Shown piece after piece: positions 1 through 8,761 of a stretch of DNA of 31,184 nucleotides (its first letter is position 1; every line of letters begins with the position of its first letter). Where the stretch lies: NCBI GenBank assembly GCA_002427815.1, contig DIZF01000065.1:144511-175694 (forward strand). Direction: 5' to 3'. The DNA comes from Ramlibacter tataouinensis (lineage in GTDB: Bacteria > Pseudomonadota > Gammaproteobacteria > Burkholderiales > Burkholderiaceae_C). The position numbers and the translations under genes are program-made. Below the pieces are notes generated by a model that made no database searches, had not been told where the DNA came from, and saw only the letters and a list, made by a program, of their open reading frames with translations.

Positions 1-1
1 C

Positions 2-2098
2 GCCTACGCCTTTCTGGCGCGGCCGGTGTACGAGGCCAACCTGCTGATCCAGGTGGAAGACTCTTCCTCCTCGGCCAAGAGCTTCCTGGGCGACGCTGCC
101 AGCCTATTCGATGTCAAGACGCCATCCGCAGCCGAAATCGAAATCATCCGCTCGCGCATGATCGTGGGGGATGCCGTGGACAGCACCTTGCTGTACATCG
201 ACGCCAGGCCTCGCTACCTGCCGGTGGTGGGCAACTGGCTGGCACGTCGGGCCAAGACATTGTCGGACCCCGGCTTCCTGGGCTTTGGCGGTTTCGTGAC
301 CGGAACCGAGAAGATTGCGGTGACAAGCTTCGACGTGCCGCAGCAACTGGAAGGCACACGCTTTAAGTTGACGGTGCGCGGCCCCGGCCAGTACGCGGTA
401 TCGCACCCGGAGTTGCCTGTGAATCTTGCTGGCACCGTGGGCACGCCGCTGGTTCGCAGCACGCCGCTGGGTACCATTTCATTGCTTGTCAGCGCCATGG
501 ACGCCAAGGCTGGGGCCGAGTTCAGCCTGACGCGCCGTTCACGTCTGGGCACGATCGAAGCTCTGCAGAACGACCTGAAGCTAACCGAAAAGGGCAAGCA
601 GTCCGGCGTGATCGATGCCACGTTGCAAAGCCCGGACCCTGTCAGATTGACGCAGATCCTGAACGAAATCGGTCACCAGTATGTTCGACAAAACGTCCAG
701 CGCAAGGCCGCCGAGGCGCAGAAGATGCTGGCCTTCCTGGAGGTGCAGATGCCGCAGTTCAAGAAGAAGCTGGACCAATCGGATGATGCGTTCAGCCGAT
801 TCCGCAACCAGCAAGGCACTGTAGCGCCGCTGGATGAGGAGGCCAAGCTGATCCTGACCACGACGGTGGACCTGCAGGGCAAACTGATGGACGCAAAGCA
901 AAAAAGGCTTGAGGCGGTGGCCCGCTTCACCACCCAGCACCCGGTGGTGAAAACGCTGGACGAGCAGATTGCCGCCTGGAACCGCCAGATTGCCGCCCTG
1001 AATGCCCGGGTGCGCGGACTGCCCCTGGTGCAGCAGGATGCCCTGCGCCTGCAGCGCGACGTGACGGTCAACAATGACGCCTATCAAAACCTGCGCAACA
1101 ATGAGCTGCAGCTGCAATTGATTCGCGAAGGCAAGGTCGGCAACGTGCGCGTCATCGACGAGGCCGCGCTTCCTGAAAGCCCGGTCAAACCCAAACGCGC
1201 CCTGGTGATGGCCCTGGCCGCCGTGCTGGGGCTGTTGGGCGGCGTGATGCTGGCACTTGCCCGTAATTCACTCTTCCGCGGCATTCGCGACCCGCAGGAA
1301 GTGGAGGCCCAGACCGGCCTGAACGTGTACTGCACCATCCCTTTGAGCGCCGGCCAGCAACCGCTGGCCCGCCAAGCGGAGGAAAGGCAGCCGGGTGTGC
1401 ACTTGCTGGCTACGCAGGCGCCCCAGGACGCTGCTATCGAGAGCCTGCGCAGCCTGCGCACGGCGCTGCAGTTTGCGATGCTGGAGGCCCCCAACAACCG
1501 GGTGCTGGTGACGGGCGCAACGCCCGGCGTGGGCAAGAGCTTTATCGCGGCCAACTTCGCCGCGATCCTGGCCAGCGCCGGCAGGCGGGTGCTGTTGGTG
1601 GACGCCGACCTGCGCAAGGGCTACCTCAATCACTACTTCGGCATCAAACGCGGGCGCGGCCTGTCGGAAGTGGTGGCGGGCAGCCTGAAACCATCGGAAG
1701 CGATCCACCGCGGGATCCTGCCCAACCTCGACCTGTTGACCACCGGCGTGCTGCCGCCCAACCCGGCCGAACTGATGATGAGCGCGGCCTTTGCCCATGT
1801 GATGGACGATCTTTCGGCGCAGTACGACATGGTGATCTTGGACACACCGCCGGTGCTTGCAGCGGCCGACACTGTCAGCGTAGCGGCGCAAGCAGGCACG
1901 GTGCTGCTGGTGGCACGGGCCGACCAGACGCAAATGGGCGAGCTGCACGAAAGCGCCAAGCGCCTGGCCCATGCCGGCAAGAACGTCAGCGGCGTCCTGT
2001 TCAACGCCATCGACTTGAGCCGCCGCCACTATGGCAGCTATGGATACAAGTATGGCGGCTATCGTTACCGCCAGTACAACTACGAGTCCCCCAAGTAG
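2..2098 (+). CDS. wzc: Wzc-type polysaccharide co-polymerase / BY-kinase (5' truncated by window edge)
   Basis: Inner-membrane tyrosine autokinase that controls polymerisation and export of polysaccharide together with the outer-membrane Wza channel. The frame is open from the first codon at base 2, and the GTG at 26 is internal to a Wzz domain, so the first transmembrane helix lies outside the window. Numbering from that GTG, residues 1 to about 370 are the periplasmic Wzz region with coiled-coil character; a Pro-rich segment (PESPVKPKR) and a second transmembrane helix follow near 380-412. The cytoplasmic kinase has Walker A GATPGVGKS near 497, Walker A' LLVDADLRKG and Walker B VILDTPP. The C-terminus is a tyrosine cluster (about eight Tyr in the last 25 residues), the usual autophosphorylation tail. 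It is followed after 18 bases by tviB. No Wza or Wzb is visible; they may lie to the left. The family assignment is secure. Confidence 0.95.
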   Translation, partial: AYAFLARPVYEANLLIQVEDSSSSAKSFLGDAASLFDVKTPSAAEIEIIRSRMIVGDAVDSTLLYIDARPRYLPVVGNWLARRAKTLSDPGFLGFGGFVTGTEKIAVTSFDVPQQLEGTRFKLTVRGPGQYAVSHPELPVNLAGTVGTPLVRSTPLGTISLLVSAMDAKAGAEFSLTRRSRLGTIEALQNDLKLTEKGKQSGVIDATLQSPDPVRLTQILNEIGHQYVRQNVQRKAAEAQKMLAFLEVQMPQFKKKLDQSDDAFSRFRNQQGTVAPLDEEAKLILTTTVDLQGKLMDAKQKRLEAVARFTTQHPVVKTLDEQIAAWNRQIAALNARVRGLPLVQQDALRLQRDVTVNNDAYQNLRNNELQLQLIREGKVGNVRVIDEAALPESPVKPKRALVMALAAVLGLLGGVMLALARNSLFRGIRDPQEVEAQTGLNVYCTIPLSAGQQPLARQAEERQPGVHLLATQAPQDAAIESLRSLRTALQFAMLEAPNNRVLVTGATPGVGKSFIAANFAAILASAGRRVLLVDADLRKGYLNHYFGIKRGRGLSEVVAGSLKPSEAIHRGILPNLDLLTTGVLPPNPAELMMSAAFAHVMDDLSAQYDMVILDTPPVLAAADTVSVAAQAGTVLLVARADQTQMGELHESAKRLAHAGKNVSGVLFNAIDLSRRHYGSYGYKYGGYRYRQYNYESPK

Positions 2099-2116
2099 CC
2101 GCTCCAGGTGTACAAT

Positions 2117-3406
2117 ATGCTTACTGCACAAGTTGCCAGTGATCGGAAGGTAGCGATCGTCGGTTTGGGATATGTCGGCCTGCCGCTGGCGGTGGAGTTC
2201 GGCAAGAAGCGGTCCGTCGTCGGTTTTGATATCAACACGGCACGGGTGGAGGAACTGCGGTCTGGGCGAGACCACACGTTAGAAGTTTCCCCGGAAGAAC
2301 TCCGGCAGGCCCGACATCTGCATTACACAACCGAAATTAAAGCATTGGCGACGTGTGATTTGTTCATTGTCACCGTGCCTACTCCGATCGACAACGCCAA
2401 TCGCCCGGATCTGAGGCCTGTGATCAAGGCCACCGAGACTGTGGGCAAGGTTTTGAAGCACGGCGATATCGTCGTATATGAGTCCACGGTCTATCCGGGG
2501 TGTACCGAAGAAGTTTGCGTCCCGTTGCTCGAGCAAATGTCTGGGCTCATGTACAACCGCGACTTCTTCTGCGGCTACAGCCCGGAGCGCATCAACCCAG
2601 GCGATAAGGAGCACCGCCTCCCCACCATTTGCAAGATCACCAGTGGCAGCACAACCGAAGTGGCAGACATCGTCGACCGCGTGTACACGGACATTGTCAC
2701 AGCCGGCACGCATAAGGCGCGCAGCATCAAGGTGGCGGAAGCCGCGAAGGTCATTGAAAACATCCAGCGGGACGTGAACATTGCACTTATGAACGAGCTG
2801 AGCCTGATCTTCCATAGGCTGGGGATCGACACTCTGGAAGTGCTGGAGGCTGCCGGTACCAAATGGAATTTTCTGCCGTTCCGACCGGGACTGGTGGGTG
2901 GCCATTGCATTGGAGTGGATCCATATTATTTGACCCACAAAGCTGAACAAGTCGGCTATCACCCTGAAGTCATCTTGGCAGGGCGTCGGATCAACGACAG
3001 CATGGCTGCCCACGTTGCAGATGACACAATCAAGCTCATGCTGCGGAAAAATATTCCGGTGCTAGACAGCAAAATCCTCGTGCTAGGGTTGACGTTCAAA
3101 GAGAACTGCCCTGATTTGCGAAACACGAAGGTGGTCGATCTTGTACGCGCCCTCGAGCGCTACCACACCCGAGTGGATGTGTTCGATCCGTGGGTCGATT
3201 TAGCGGAAGCCAATCATGAATATGGGCTGCAGTGCCTGCCCGGCCTTCCTGCTCCCGGGCAATATGCCGCGGTGGTACTGGCAGTCGGACATCGGGAATT
3301 TCATGAGCTTGGCCACATCGGCATCAGTGCACTTGGACATCCCGGGGCGGTGATATATGACCTGAAAAGCATCCTGCCTCTGGGAACCGCCGACGGGCGC
3401 TTGTGA
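2117..3406 (+). CDS. tviB: UDP-N-acetyl-hexosamine 6-dehydrogenase, TviB/WbpO type
   Basis: NAD-dependent oxidation of UDP-GlcNAc or UDP-GalNAc at C6 to the uronic acid, in the cytoplasm. The N-terminal Rossmann motif GLGYVGLP is near residue 16, the NPxR-like substrate region YSPERINPGD is central, and the catalytic Cys264 sits in GGHCIGVDPYY. The C-terminal UDP-binding domain contains LGLTFKENCPDLRNTK. About 429 residues is normal for the family. ATG 2117 is preferred over GTG 2108 because AGGTG at 2106-2110 makes a Shine-Dalgarno at correct spacing. The following gene is a TviC-like epimerase; in Salmonella Vi and Pseudomonas O6 such a pair makes UDP-GalNAcA, which is the likely product here. 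It differs clearly from the WecC-type dehydrogenase at 20604, so the locus has two distinct UDP-sugar dehydrogenases. Confidence 0.93.
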   Translation: MLTAQVASDRKVAIVGLGYVGLPLAVEFGKKRSVVGFDINTARVEELRSGRDHTLEVSPEELRQARHLHYTTEIKALATCDLFIVTVPTPIDNANRPDLRPVIKATETVGKVLKHGDIVVYESTVYPGCTEEVCVPLLEQMSGLMYNRDFFCGYSPERINPGDKEHRLPTICKITSGSTTEVADIVDRVYTDIVTAGTHKARSIKVAEAAKVIENIQRDVNIALMNELSLIFHRLGIDTLEVLEAAGTKWNFLPFRPGLVGGHCIGVDPYYLTHKAEQVGYHPEVILAGRRINDSMAAHVADDTIKLMLRKNIPVLDSKILVLGLTFKENCPDLRNTKVVDLVRALERYHTRVDVFDPWVDLAEANHEYGLQCLPGLPAPGQYAAVVLAVGHREFHELGHIGISALGHPGAVIYDLKSILPLGTADGRL

Positions 3407-3419
3407 GTGTTGAGTGCGC

Positions 3420-4475
3420 ATGAACGTTCCAACCGCATATCACAGCACGCAAGCCCGTTTATTGGCTGAGCCGCGTTCTTGGCTGGTGACCGGAGTCGCC
3501 GGGTTCATCGGGAGCAACTTGCTCGAAACTCTGCTGAAGCTGGATCAGCGAGTGACGGGCTTAGACAACTTCTCCACCGGTCACCGGAGGAATGTGGAAG
3601 AAGTGCAATGCCTAGTGACCTCCGACCGGTGGGCTAACTTCCAGTTCATTGAAGGAGATATCCGAGATCTCAACGTCTGCCAGACTGCATGCGCGCACGC
3701 GGATTATGTGCTTCATCAAGCTGCCCTTGGAAGCGTGCCGCGCAGCATACAGGATCCCATCACTACGAATGCGACCAACATCTCCGGATTCTTGAACATG
3801 CTGGTGGCGGCGCGCGACGCCAAGGTCAAGAGCTTCACCTACGCCGCGAGCAGCAGCACCTATGGCGACCATCCTGGCCTGCCCAAGGTGGAAGACACCA
3901 TCGGCAAACCACTGAGTCCCTATGCCGTGACCAAGTACGTCAACGAAGTCTATGCTGACGTATTTGCGCGCTGCTATGGCTTCAAGACCATAGGCTTGCG
4001 GTACTTCAACGTCTTCGGGCCGCGGCAAGACCCCAATGGCGCCTATGCGGCGGTGATTCCCAAATGGACGGCGGCGCTGCTGAAAGGCGATACCGTCTTA
4101 ATCAACGGCGACGGCGAGACCAGTCGCGACTTCTGCTATGTGGCCAACGCTGTACAAGCCAATCTGCTCGCCGCGACGACGGACAACGATGAGGCGCGCA
4201 ATCAGGTCTACAACGTCGCCGTCGGTGACCGCACCTCTCTGAATCAGCTCTACACCTGTCTCGGTGAAGCGCTTCTGGCGTATGGGCTTGGCAGTACCCA
4301 ATCCCCTCAATACCGGGATTTCCGCGAAGGAGATGTGCGCCATTCGCAGGCCGACATCTCTAAAGCTCGGCGACTTCTTGGCTACGTGCCGCAGTACAGC
4401 ATCCTCAATGGTATCCGGGCCTCAGTGCCTTGGTATGCCCGCCATGCAACGGTCAGCGCCAGAGATGCAGGTTAG
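3420..4475 (+). CDS. tviC: UDP-N-acetylglucosamine C4-epimerase, TviC/WbpP type (SDR family)
   Basis: Extended short-chain dehydrogenase/reductase that interconverts UDP-GlcNAc and UDP-GalNAc or their uronic forms. It shows the cofactor motif GVAGFIGSN near residue 25, the serine region AASSSTYGD, and the catalytic YAVTK with Tyr168/Lys172. LGSVPRSIQDP and NVFGPRQDPNGAY are typical of the WbpP/TviC branch. The length of 351 residues fits. ATG 3420 is chosen over GTG 3414; the gene starts 13 bases after the tviB stop. Pairing with tviB implies UDP-GalNAcA supply. A gap of 122 bases follows before wzx, in which no gene is seen. The family is certain; the exact substrate is inferred from the partner gene. 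Confidence 0.92.
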   Translation: MNVPTAYHSTQARLLAEPRSWLVTGVAGFIGSNLLETLLKLDQRVTGLDNFSTGHRRNVEEVQCLVTSDRWANFQFIEGDIRDLNVCQTACAHADYVLHQAALGSVPRSIQDPITTNATNISGFLNMLVAARDAKVKSFTYAASSSTYGDHPGLPKVEDTIGKPLSPYAVTKYVNEVYADVFARCYGFKTIGLRYFNVFGPRQDPNGAYAAVIPKWTAALLKGDTVLINGDGETSRDFCYVANAVQANLLAATTDNDEARNQVYNVAVGDRTSLNQLYTCLGEALLAYGLGSTQSPQYRDFREGDVRHSQADISKARRLLGYVPQYSILNGIRASVPWYARHATVSARDAG

Positions 4476-4597
4476 CGGTTTGACTGGGATCTCGTCTTCC
4501 GGCTCCTGGGTGCCGACCGGTGGGTTGATGCGTCGTCTGTTCGCACCTTTAGACTCGCCCGTTGCCATGACGGAATCTGACCCGGGGGGCTAAGCAG

Positions 4598-5956
4598 ATG
4601 CTTAGAAAGCTCTTTCGGCGCTCGCAAGAAGCCGGTGCTGAACGATATCGACGGGCGGCGCTGACATCCATGATGAATATTGGGTCTCAAGCGCTTCAGG
4701 TCGCCACGGGACTTGTCAGTGTCCCGCTTGCCTTGGGATATGTGGGCCCCGAGCGCTTCGGGCTTTGGATGGCCTTGTCATCGGCGCTCATGTTCATCAG
4801 CTTCTCGGACTTTGGGGCTGGCATTGGCGTGCAGGACAGGCTGGCCAGCTACGTCGGCCAGGGTAAAAACAGCCTTGCCGGGGGAGTTTTCTTGAGCGGC
4901 TTCGTCTTCGTCCTCTTGCTGTTCGTCCTGTTGGTGCTGGCCGGCGAAGCCATTTTGCCCTGGATGGATCTTGCGTCCATTTTGGGTCTCAAAACGGACG
5001 CGGCGATCAGCGACGTCGATCCAACCGTCAGGATGGTGATCTTCGTGATCGGACTTGGATTGCTGGCCGGCGTTGTGCAACGTGCCTATTCGGCGCTGCA
5101 GGAGGGGTTCTGGGTAGCCTTAATTCAAGCTGCGGCAAGAGTCCTTTCGCTGGCGCTCCTGTTTGTCGTGATCAAGCTTCAGCTGGGCTTGCCTGCCCTG
5201 GTGTTTGTTGTGGGCGGCTTGGCCAGCGCCATCGTGCTGCTCATTGGCTTTCCGTTCCTGCTACTCCGGCATCGCTGGCTCTTGCCCGCGATATCGAATA
5301 TTCACGAGCTTGTTGCATTCGGTCATTTGAGCGATGTGATGAAGGTGGGCGGGCTCGGTCTGAGCGCGTCGATCGCGATTTACCTAGTAAACAACACGCC
5401 TATGGTCCTTATTTCCGCGAAATTTGGCGCGAAGAACGTGGCGGACTATGCCATCCTGCTCAAGCTGGTAGGAGTTCCGTCTTCTTTCTTGATCTACCTG
5501 CTGTCGCCGCTGTGGTCCGCCATCACGGATGCAAAAACCAGGGGAGATAGTGGATGGATTCGCGACGTCTATTCCAAATGTGCGAAGCTGGTGGTCATTA
5601 TTTCTCTGGCGTCCTCGGTAGGTCTGGCATTATTTGGCGAGTGGATTATCGGTGTCTGGACCGGAAACGCAGAGGTCCTCCCATCACCGGCACTAATGCT
5701 GGCTTGCATTGCCTTCATGGTCATTGGCTTCTGGAATGCGCTCAACTCCACCCTGCTTAATGGTATGTCTTCATTCAAAGGCCAAGCCACCTATGGTTTG
5801 GGACTGGCTCTAGCTTTTGCCGTGGTCGCAGCGTTGATTCCTACGGGCTGGGGTAAGGAATATGTGATCTGGGCTGTTTCGCTGGGCTATCTGATGAGAT
5901 GCCTGTTGATGCAACTGGAGGTTCGTCGGGTAATTGGCGGAAGCGAAGGGCTTTGA
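4598..5956 (+). CDS. wzx: Wzx-type lipid-linked repeat-unit flippase
   Basis: Predicted inner-membrane transporter of the polysaccharide (MATE/PST-like) superfamily, moving undecaprenyl-linked repeat units to the periplasmic face. The 452-residue protein is hydrophobic throughout, with roughly 12 candidate membrane spans. The N-terminal half includes GYVGPERFGLWMALSSALMFISFSDFGAGIG, matching the conserved family pattern of a Gly-Leu-Trp segment followed by the FxDFGxGxG-like loop. A run of G residues at about 4583-4588 precedes the ATG. Its position next to wzy supports the Wzx/Wzy pathway. Sequence of these flippases diverges quickly, so substrate cannot be read from it. Confidence 0.88.
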   Translation: MLRKLFRRSQEAGAERYRRAALTSMMNIGSQALQVATGLVSVPLALGYVGPERFGLWMALSSALMFISFSDFGAGIGVQDRLASYVGQGKNSLAGGVFLSGFVFVLLLFVLLVLAGEAILPWMDLASILGLKTDAAISDVDPTVRMVIFVIGLGLLAGVVQRAYSALQEGFWVALIQAAARVLSLALLFVVIKLQLGLPALVFVVGGLASAIVLLIGFPFLLLRHRWLLPAISNIHELVAFGHLSDVMKVGGLGLSASIAIYLVNNTPMVLISAKFGAKNVADYAILLKLVGVPSSFLIYLLSPLWSAITDAKTRGDSGWIRDVYSKCAKLVVIISLASSVGLALFGEWIIGVWTGNAEVLPSPALMLACIAFMVIGFWNALNSTLLNGMSSFKGQATYGLGLALAFAVVAALIPTGWGKEYVIWAVSLGYLMRCLLMQLEVRRVIGGSEGL

Positions 5957-5976
5957 TCTTGTTGAGTTGGCAGATT

Positions 5977-6006
5977 TTGAAGATTGGTTAATTCATTTTG
6001 TAATAA
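5977..6006 (+). promoter_or_regulatory. possible weak promoter upstream of wzy
   Basis: The 83-base gap between wzx and wzy is much more AT-rich than the flanking genes. A TTGAAG at 5977-5982 and TAATAA at 6001-6006 are 18 bases apart, a loose sigma70 match. This may be only composition; the genes could equally be read through from upstream. Confidence 0.2.
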
Positions 6007-6039
6007 ATATTAGTGCGATACTGATCGCAAAGAATCACA

Positions 6040-7431
6040 ATGAGTAAGTTTGCTAGTGACGTTAGAATCTATCTCCCCCTGAAGGCGTTTCTGGCCTACG
6101 TCACTCTGACGTTGCTGCTCCACTATCTTGGGCCATGGGAGTACGAGGATGAGAAAATCCTATTGCCCGTCGCTTACATGATTGGCGTGATGCTCCTTTT
6201 CGCGCTCGGATATACCAGTGTGGCAAAGCGGAAATCGCAGAATCTGGTCAGATCTGAGTCTGTTTGCGCCGAAAACTTCCGGAGGTTTAAGTTCGTCGCG
6301 AAAGTTGGGTTGGTGCTCCAGCTTGTATTGACAGTTGCAGGTGCCATTATAGACGCGGGAGCCGGTCGCCTTAGCATTATCTCCCTGTTGAATCCGGGTC
6401 AAGTCTATATAGATGCCTTGAATTACGCGAAGGCTGGGGCTGAATCATCCTTCGTTGGGCAATTGCGCATAATTGCCAGCCCGCTGATTTACGTGAGTAA
6501 CGCCTTCCTGCTCTTCAGTTTCTACAAGCTAGGCAGGGTGTGGCGCTTTGGTCTTGTCGGGACGCTGCTTCTTCAACTCATAATTGGCGTAATGACGAAA
6601 GGGGCGCAGAAGGGGATTTTTGATCTGTTCATCATCTTTGCGTGCACTAGCTTCCTGCGGGTATATTTTGATGCGAAGCGATTTCACCGTTGGGTCCGAA
6701 CCAGTATGATTCTCTTGGTTCTTGTGCTCCTCGCCTTCACGTTTTTTCAGTTGTCAAGATTGGCTGCATATAATATCAGCGAGATTGGCGTAATAGGGAA
6801 AATGCGATTGGACTCAGAAGGTCTGATTTTTGTGATCTTCGGTGAAAAGATGGGTTTGGCTGTGGCGGTATTCATCGGATATATAAGTCAGGGCTATTAT
6901 GGACTTTCTTTGTGCCTCGGACTTCCATTTGAGTGGACCTATGGGATTGGAAACTCATTTGCGCTCACATCGTACGCGGAGCAGTATCTTGGAATCTCAC
7001 AAGTCGAGGCCGCGACATACCCCCTTCGGATGGAGGCTGCCTACGGATGGCCCGCGAAGATGTTATGGCAGACATTTTTTCCATGGGTGGCTTCGGATAT
7101 TACTTTTGTTGGTGCGCTGTTGCTCATGTACCCGATTGGTCGTCTGTATGCGAGGAGTTTAACTGAGTCGTTGACCTATGAGAATCCACTGAGTATTTGC
7201 GTTTTCTATTTCTTGACGACTCTCCTCTTGTTTCTGCCTGCGAACAATCAGTTGATGCAGACAAGAGAAATGATGGTTGGTTCAGTGGTGATTATCTTAA
7301 GCTGGTTATTTCTTGGCTCCCGGTTCCGTCGACCGCGTATCATTTTGTATAGCCCGCATCCAGCAACGATCCCCGATCACTTTGCGTCGCCCAGCGTAGG
7401 CGACGGGTTGTTGAAAATTGAAGGAAAATGA
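6040..7431 (+). CDS. wzy: Wzy-type O-antigen/polysaccharide polymerase
   Basis: Predicted multi-span inner-membrane protein of 463 residues, likely the polymerase joining flipped repeat units in the periplasm. The sequence has about 10-12 hydrophobic segments, with a longer polar loop near residues 280-350 (around YAEQYLGISQVEAATYPLRMEAA), as expected for oligosaccharide-repeat polymerases. There is no strong family motif; the call rests on topology, length, lower GC than its neighbours and the position directly after wzx. ATG 6040 lacks a clear Shine-Dalgarno. The stop TGA at 7429-7431 lies inside the translation start region of the next gene, so the two are probably coupled. An alternative would be another membrane polysaccharide protein such as an O-acetylase, but no acyltransferase motif is seen. 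Confidence 0.78.
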   Translation: MSKFASDVRIYLPLKAFLAYVTLTLLLHYLGPWEYEDEKILLPVAYMIGVMLLFALGYTSVAKRKSQNLVRSESVCAENFRRFKFVAKVGLVLQLVLTVAGAIIDAGAGRLSIISLLNPGQVYIDALNYAKAGAESSFVGQLRIIASPLIYVSNAFLLFSFYKLGRVWRFGLVGTLLLQLIIGVMTKGAQKGIFDLFIIFACTSFLRVYFDAKRFHRWVRTSMILLVLVLLAFTFFQLSRLAAYNISEIGVIGKMRLDSEGLIFVIFGEKMGLAVAVFIGYISQGYYGLSLCLGLPFEWTYGIGNSFALTSYAEQYLGISQVEAATYPLRMEAAYGWPAKMLWQTFFPWVASDITFVGALLLMYPIGRLYARSLTESLTYENPLSICVFYFLTTLLLFLPANNQLMQTREMMVGSVVIILSWLFLGSRFRRPRIILYSPHPATIPDHFASPSVGDGLLKIEGK

Positions 7432-7432
7432 A

Positions 7433-8761
7433 TTGCGGGATTTGTCAAATAGAAATTTACCTAAGATCTTGGTAATTAGTGCATCGTCGATTAGTAGGCA
7501 TTGCGCGACCGGTATTACTTTGTGTAATCTGTTTTCAGGCTATCCAGCAGACAGGATTGCGCAGATCTATGACGACACCGTGGATCCAGACTCGGTATGT
7601 TGTGGGCGTCATTTCAGATTCTCAAGTGCCGACATCCCGATGGTGGGTGCCGGCAAACGACTTTTGCGCCGATTGCGGTCGCAACGAAGAAGGTTGACGA
7701 GTGCCGACGTGGGGCGGTCGGTGCAAGCAGCCAGTAATTCCGTTTCGCGCGGTTTGCTCGGCGCCTTGGGCGACATCTTTCCTTTTGCCCTTCCGTCCGA
7801 CCTGCGCGCTTGGGTCGAAGATTTCGGGCCGCAAATCATCTATACCCCATTGGGCAGCGTGCGGATGATGAGCCTGGTACTGAAGATCTCGGTACTCTTG
7901 AGGATTCCCGTCGTGCCTCACTTCATGGATGACTGGCCCATGTCGGAATATGCGGACTCATGGCCGCAGGTGGTGCCCAAGCGGATTCTCGCGGCGAAGC
8001 TGGATGCTGTGCTTGCGAGGTCCCCTATTGGATTGACGATTAGCGAGGACATGAGCGTGGAGTATGGCCAACGGTATGGGGGCCAGTTCAAGGATTTCAT
8101 GAACTGCATAGACCTCGCGCCCGTGGTGGTAGGCGAGTGCGATGTGGCGGGGCGCCTCGTGCAGTTTGCCTATATTGGCGGTTTGCATCTGAACAGATGG
8201 AAAGGGATCGCCGACGTCGCGCGCGCGCTCCAGTCCCTGGAGGATCGGGGAGTTCCCGTCGCGCTGGAGATCTACGCGCCTGAGCATGACATTGCCGTGT
8301 ATCGGCACATCTATGAATCGTATTCTGTCGTCAAGCGGCTATCGACGTTGGGTGCCGCGGATGCGTGTCGGAAGATGCTGGAGGTGGACGTGCTCATTCA
8401 TGTCGAGTCCTTCTTGCCGGAAGACGCAGCGCGGACACGGTTGTCCATTTCCACAAAGATTCCGCAGTACATGGCAGCCGGCAAGCCGATCCTGGCTTAC
8501 GGTCCCGATGGATTGAGTTCTATCCGATATATCGAACGATGTGGTTCAGGGCTGACCGTGACGCGCGTAGGCGACATACTCCTGCTGGAAAGCATCGGAG
8601 CGCAGCTTGCAGAGTCGTCGAGTCTTCGTTTCAACCTAGGTATGATGGGGCGCGCAGTAGCAGAAGTGCGGCATTCCCAGCCTAAAGTGAGTACGGCTTT
8701 TCGGGCGGTAATGGCGGCGGCGGCGCAGCAACGGGAGTGTGGCGAACACGCTAGCGTATGA
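7433..8761 (+). CDS. glycosyltransferase, GT-B fold (family 4-like)
   Basis: Cytoplasmic sugar transferase of about 442 residues, expected to add one residue to the lipid-linked repeat unit. The N-terminal half holds an acceptor-side Rossmann region (PKILVISASSISRHCATGITL, IIYTPLGSVRMM, IPVVPHFMDDWP). The C-terminal half has the donor-binding pattern with LRFNLG near the end and KIPQYMAAGKPILAYGP. TTG 7433 is chosen as the start because AAGGA at 7421-7425 precedes it by seven bases and it follows the wzy stop by one base; an alternative TTG at 7418 has no ribosome site. The stop overlaps the next ATG as ATGA. Donor and linkage cannot be deduced. Confidence 0.8.
   Translation: MRDLSNRNLPKILVISASSISRHCATGITLCNLFSGYPADRIAQIYDDTVDPDSVCCGRHFRFSSADIPMVGAGKRLLRRLRSQRRRLTSADVGRSVQAASNSVSRGLLGALGDIFPFALPSDLRAWVEDFGPQIIYTPLGSVRMMSLVLKISVLLRIPVVPHFMDDWPMSEYADSWPQVVPKRILAAKLDAVLARSPIGLTISEDMSVEYGQRYGGQFKDFMNCIDLAPVVVGECDVAGRLVQFAYIGGLHLNRWKGIADVARALQSLEDRGVPVALEIYAPEHDIAVYRHIYESYSVVKRLSTLGAADACRKMLEVDVLIHVESFLPEDAARTRLSISTKIPQYMAAGKPILAYGPDGLSSIRYIERCGSGLTVTRVGDILLLESIGAQLAESSSLRFNLGMMGRAVAEVRHSQPKVSTAFRAVMAAAAQQRECGEHASV

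Noticed and set aside
3414..3419. GTG 3414 as start of tviC, and similarly GTG 2108 for tviB
   Set aside because: ATG codons six or nine bases further in have equal or better ribosome-site spacing.
4476..4597. Small ORF between tviC and wzx
   Set aside because: Only short frames without ribosome sites; composition looks non-coding.
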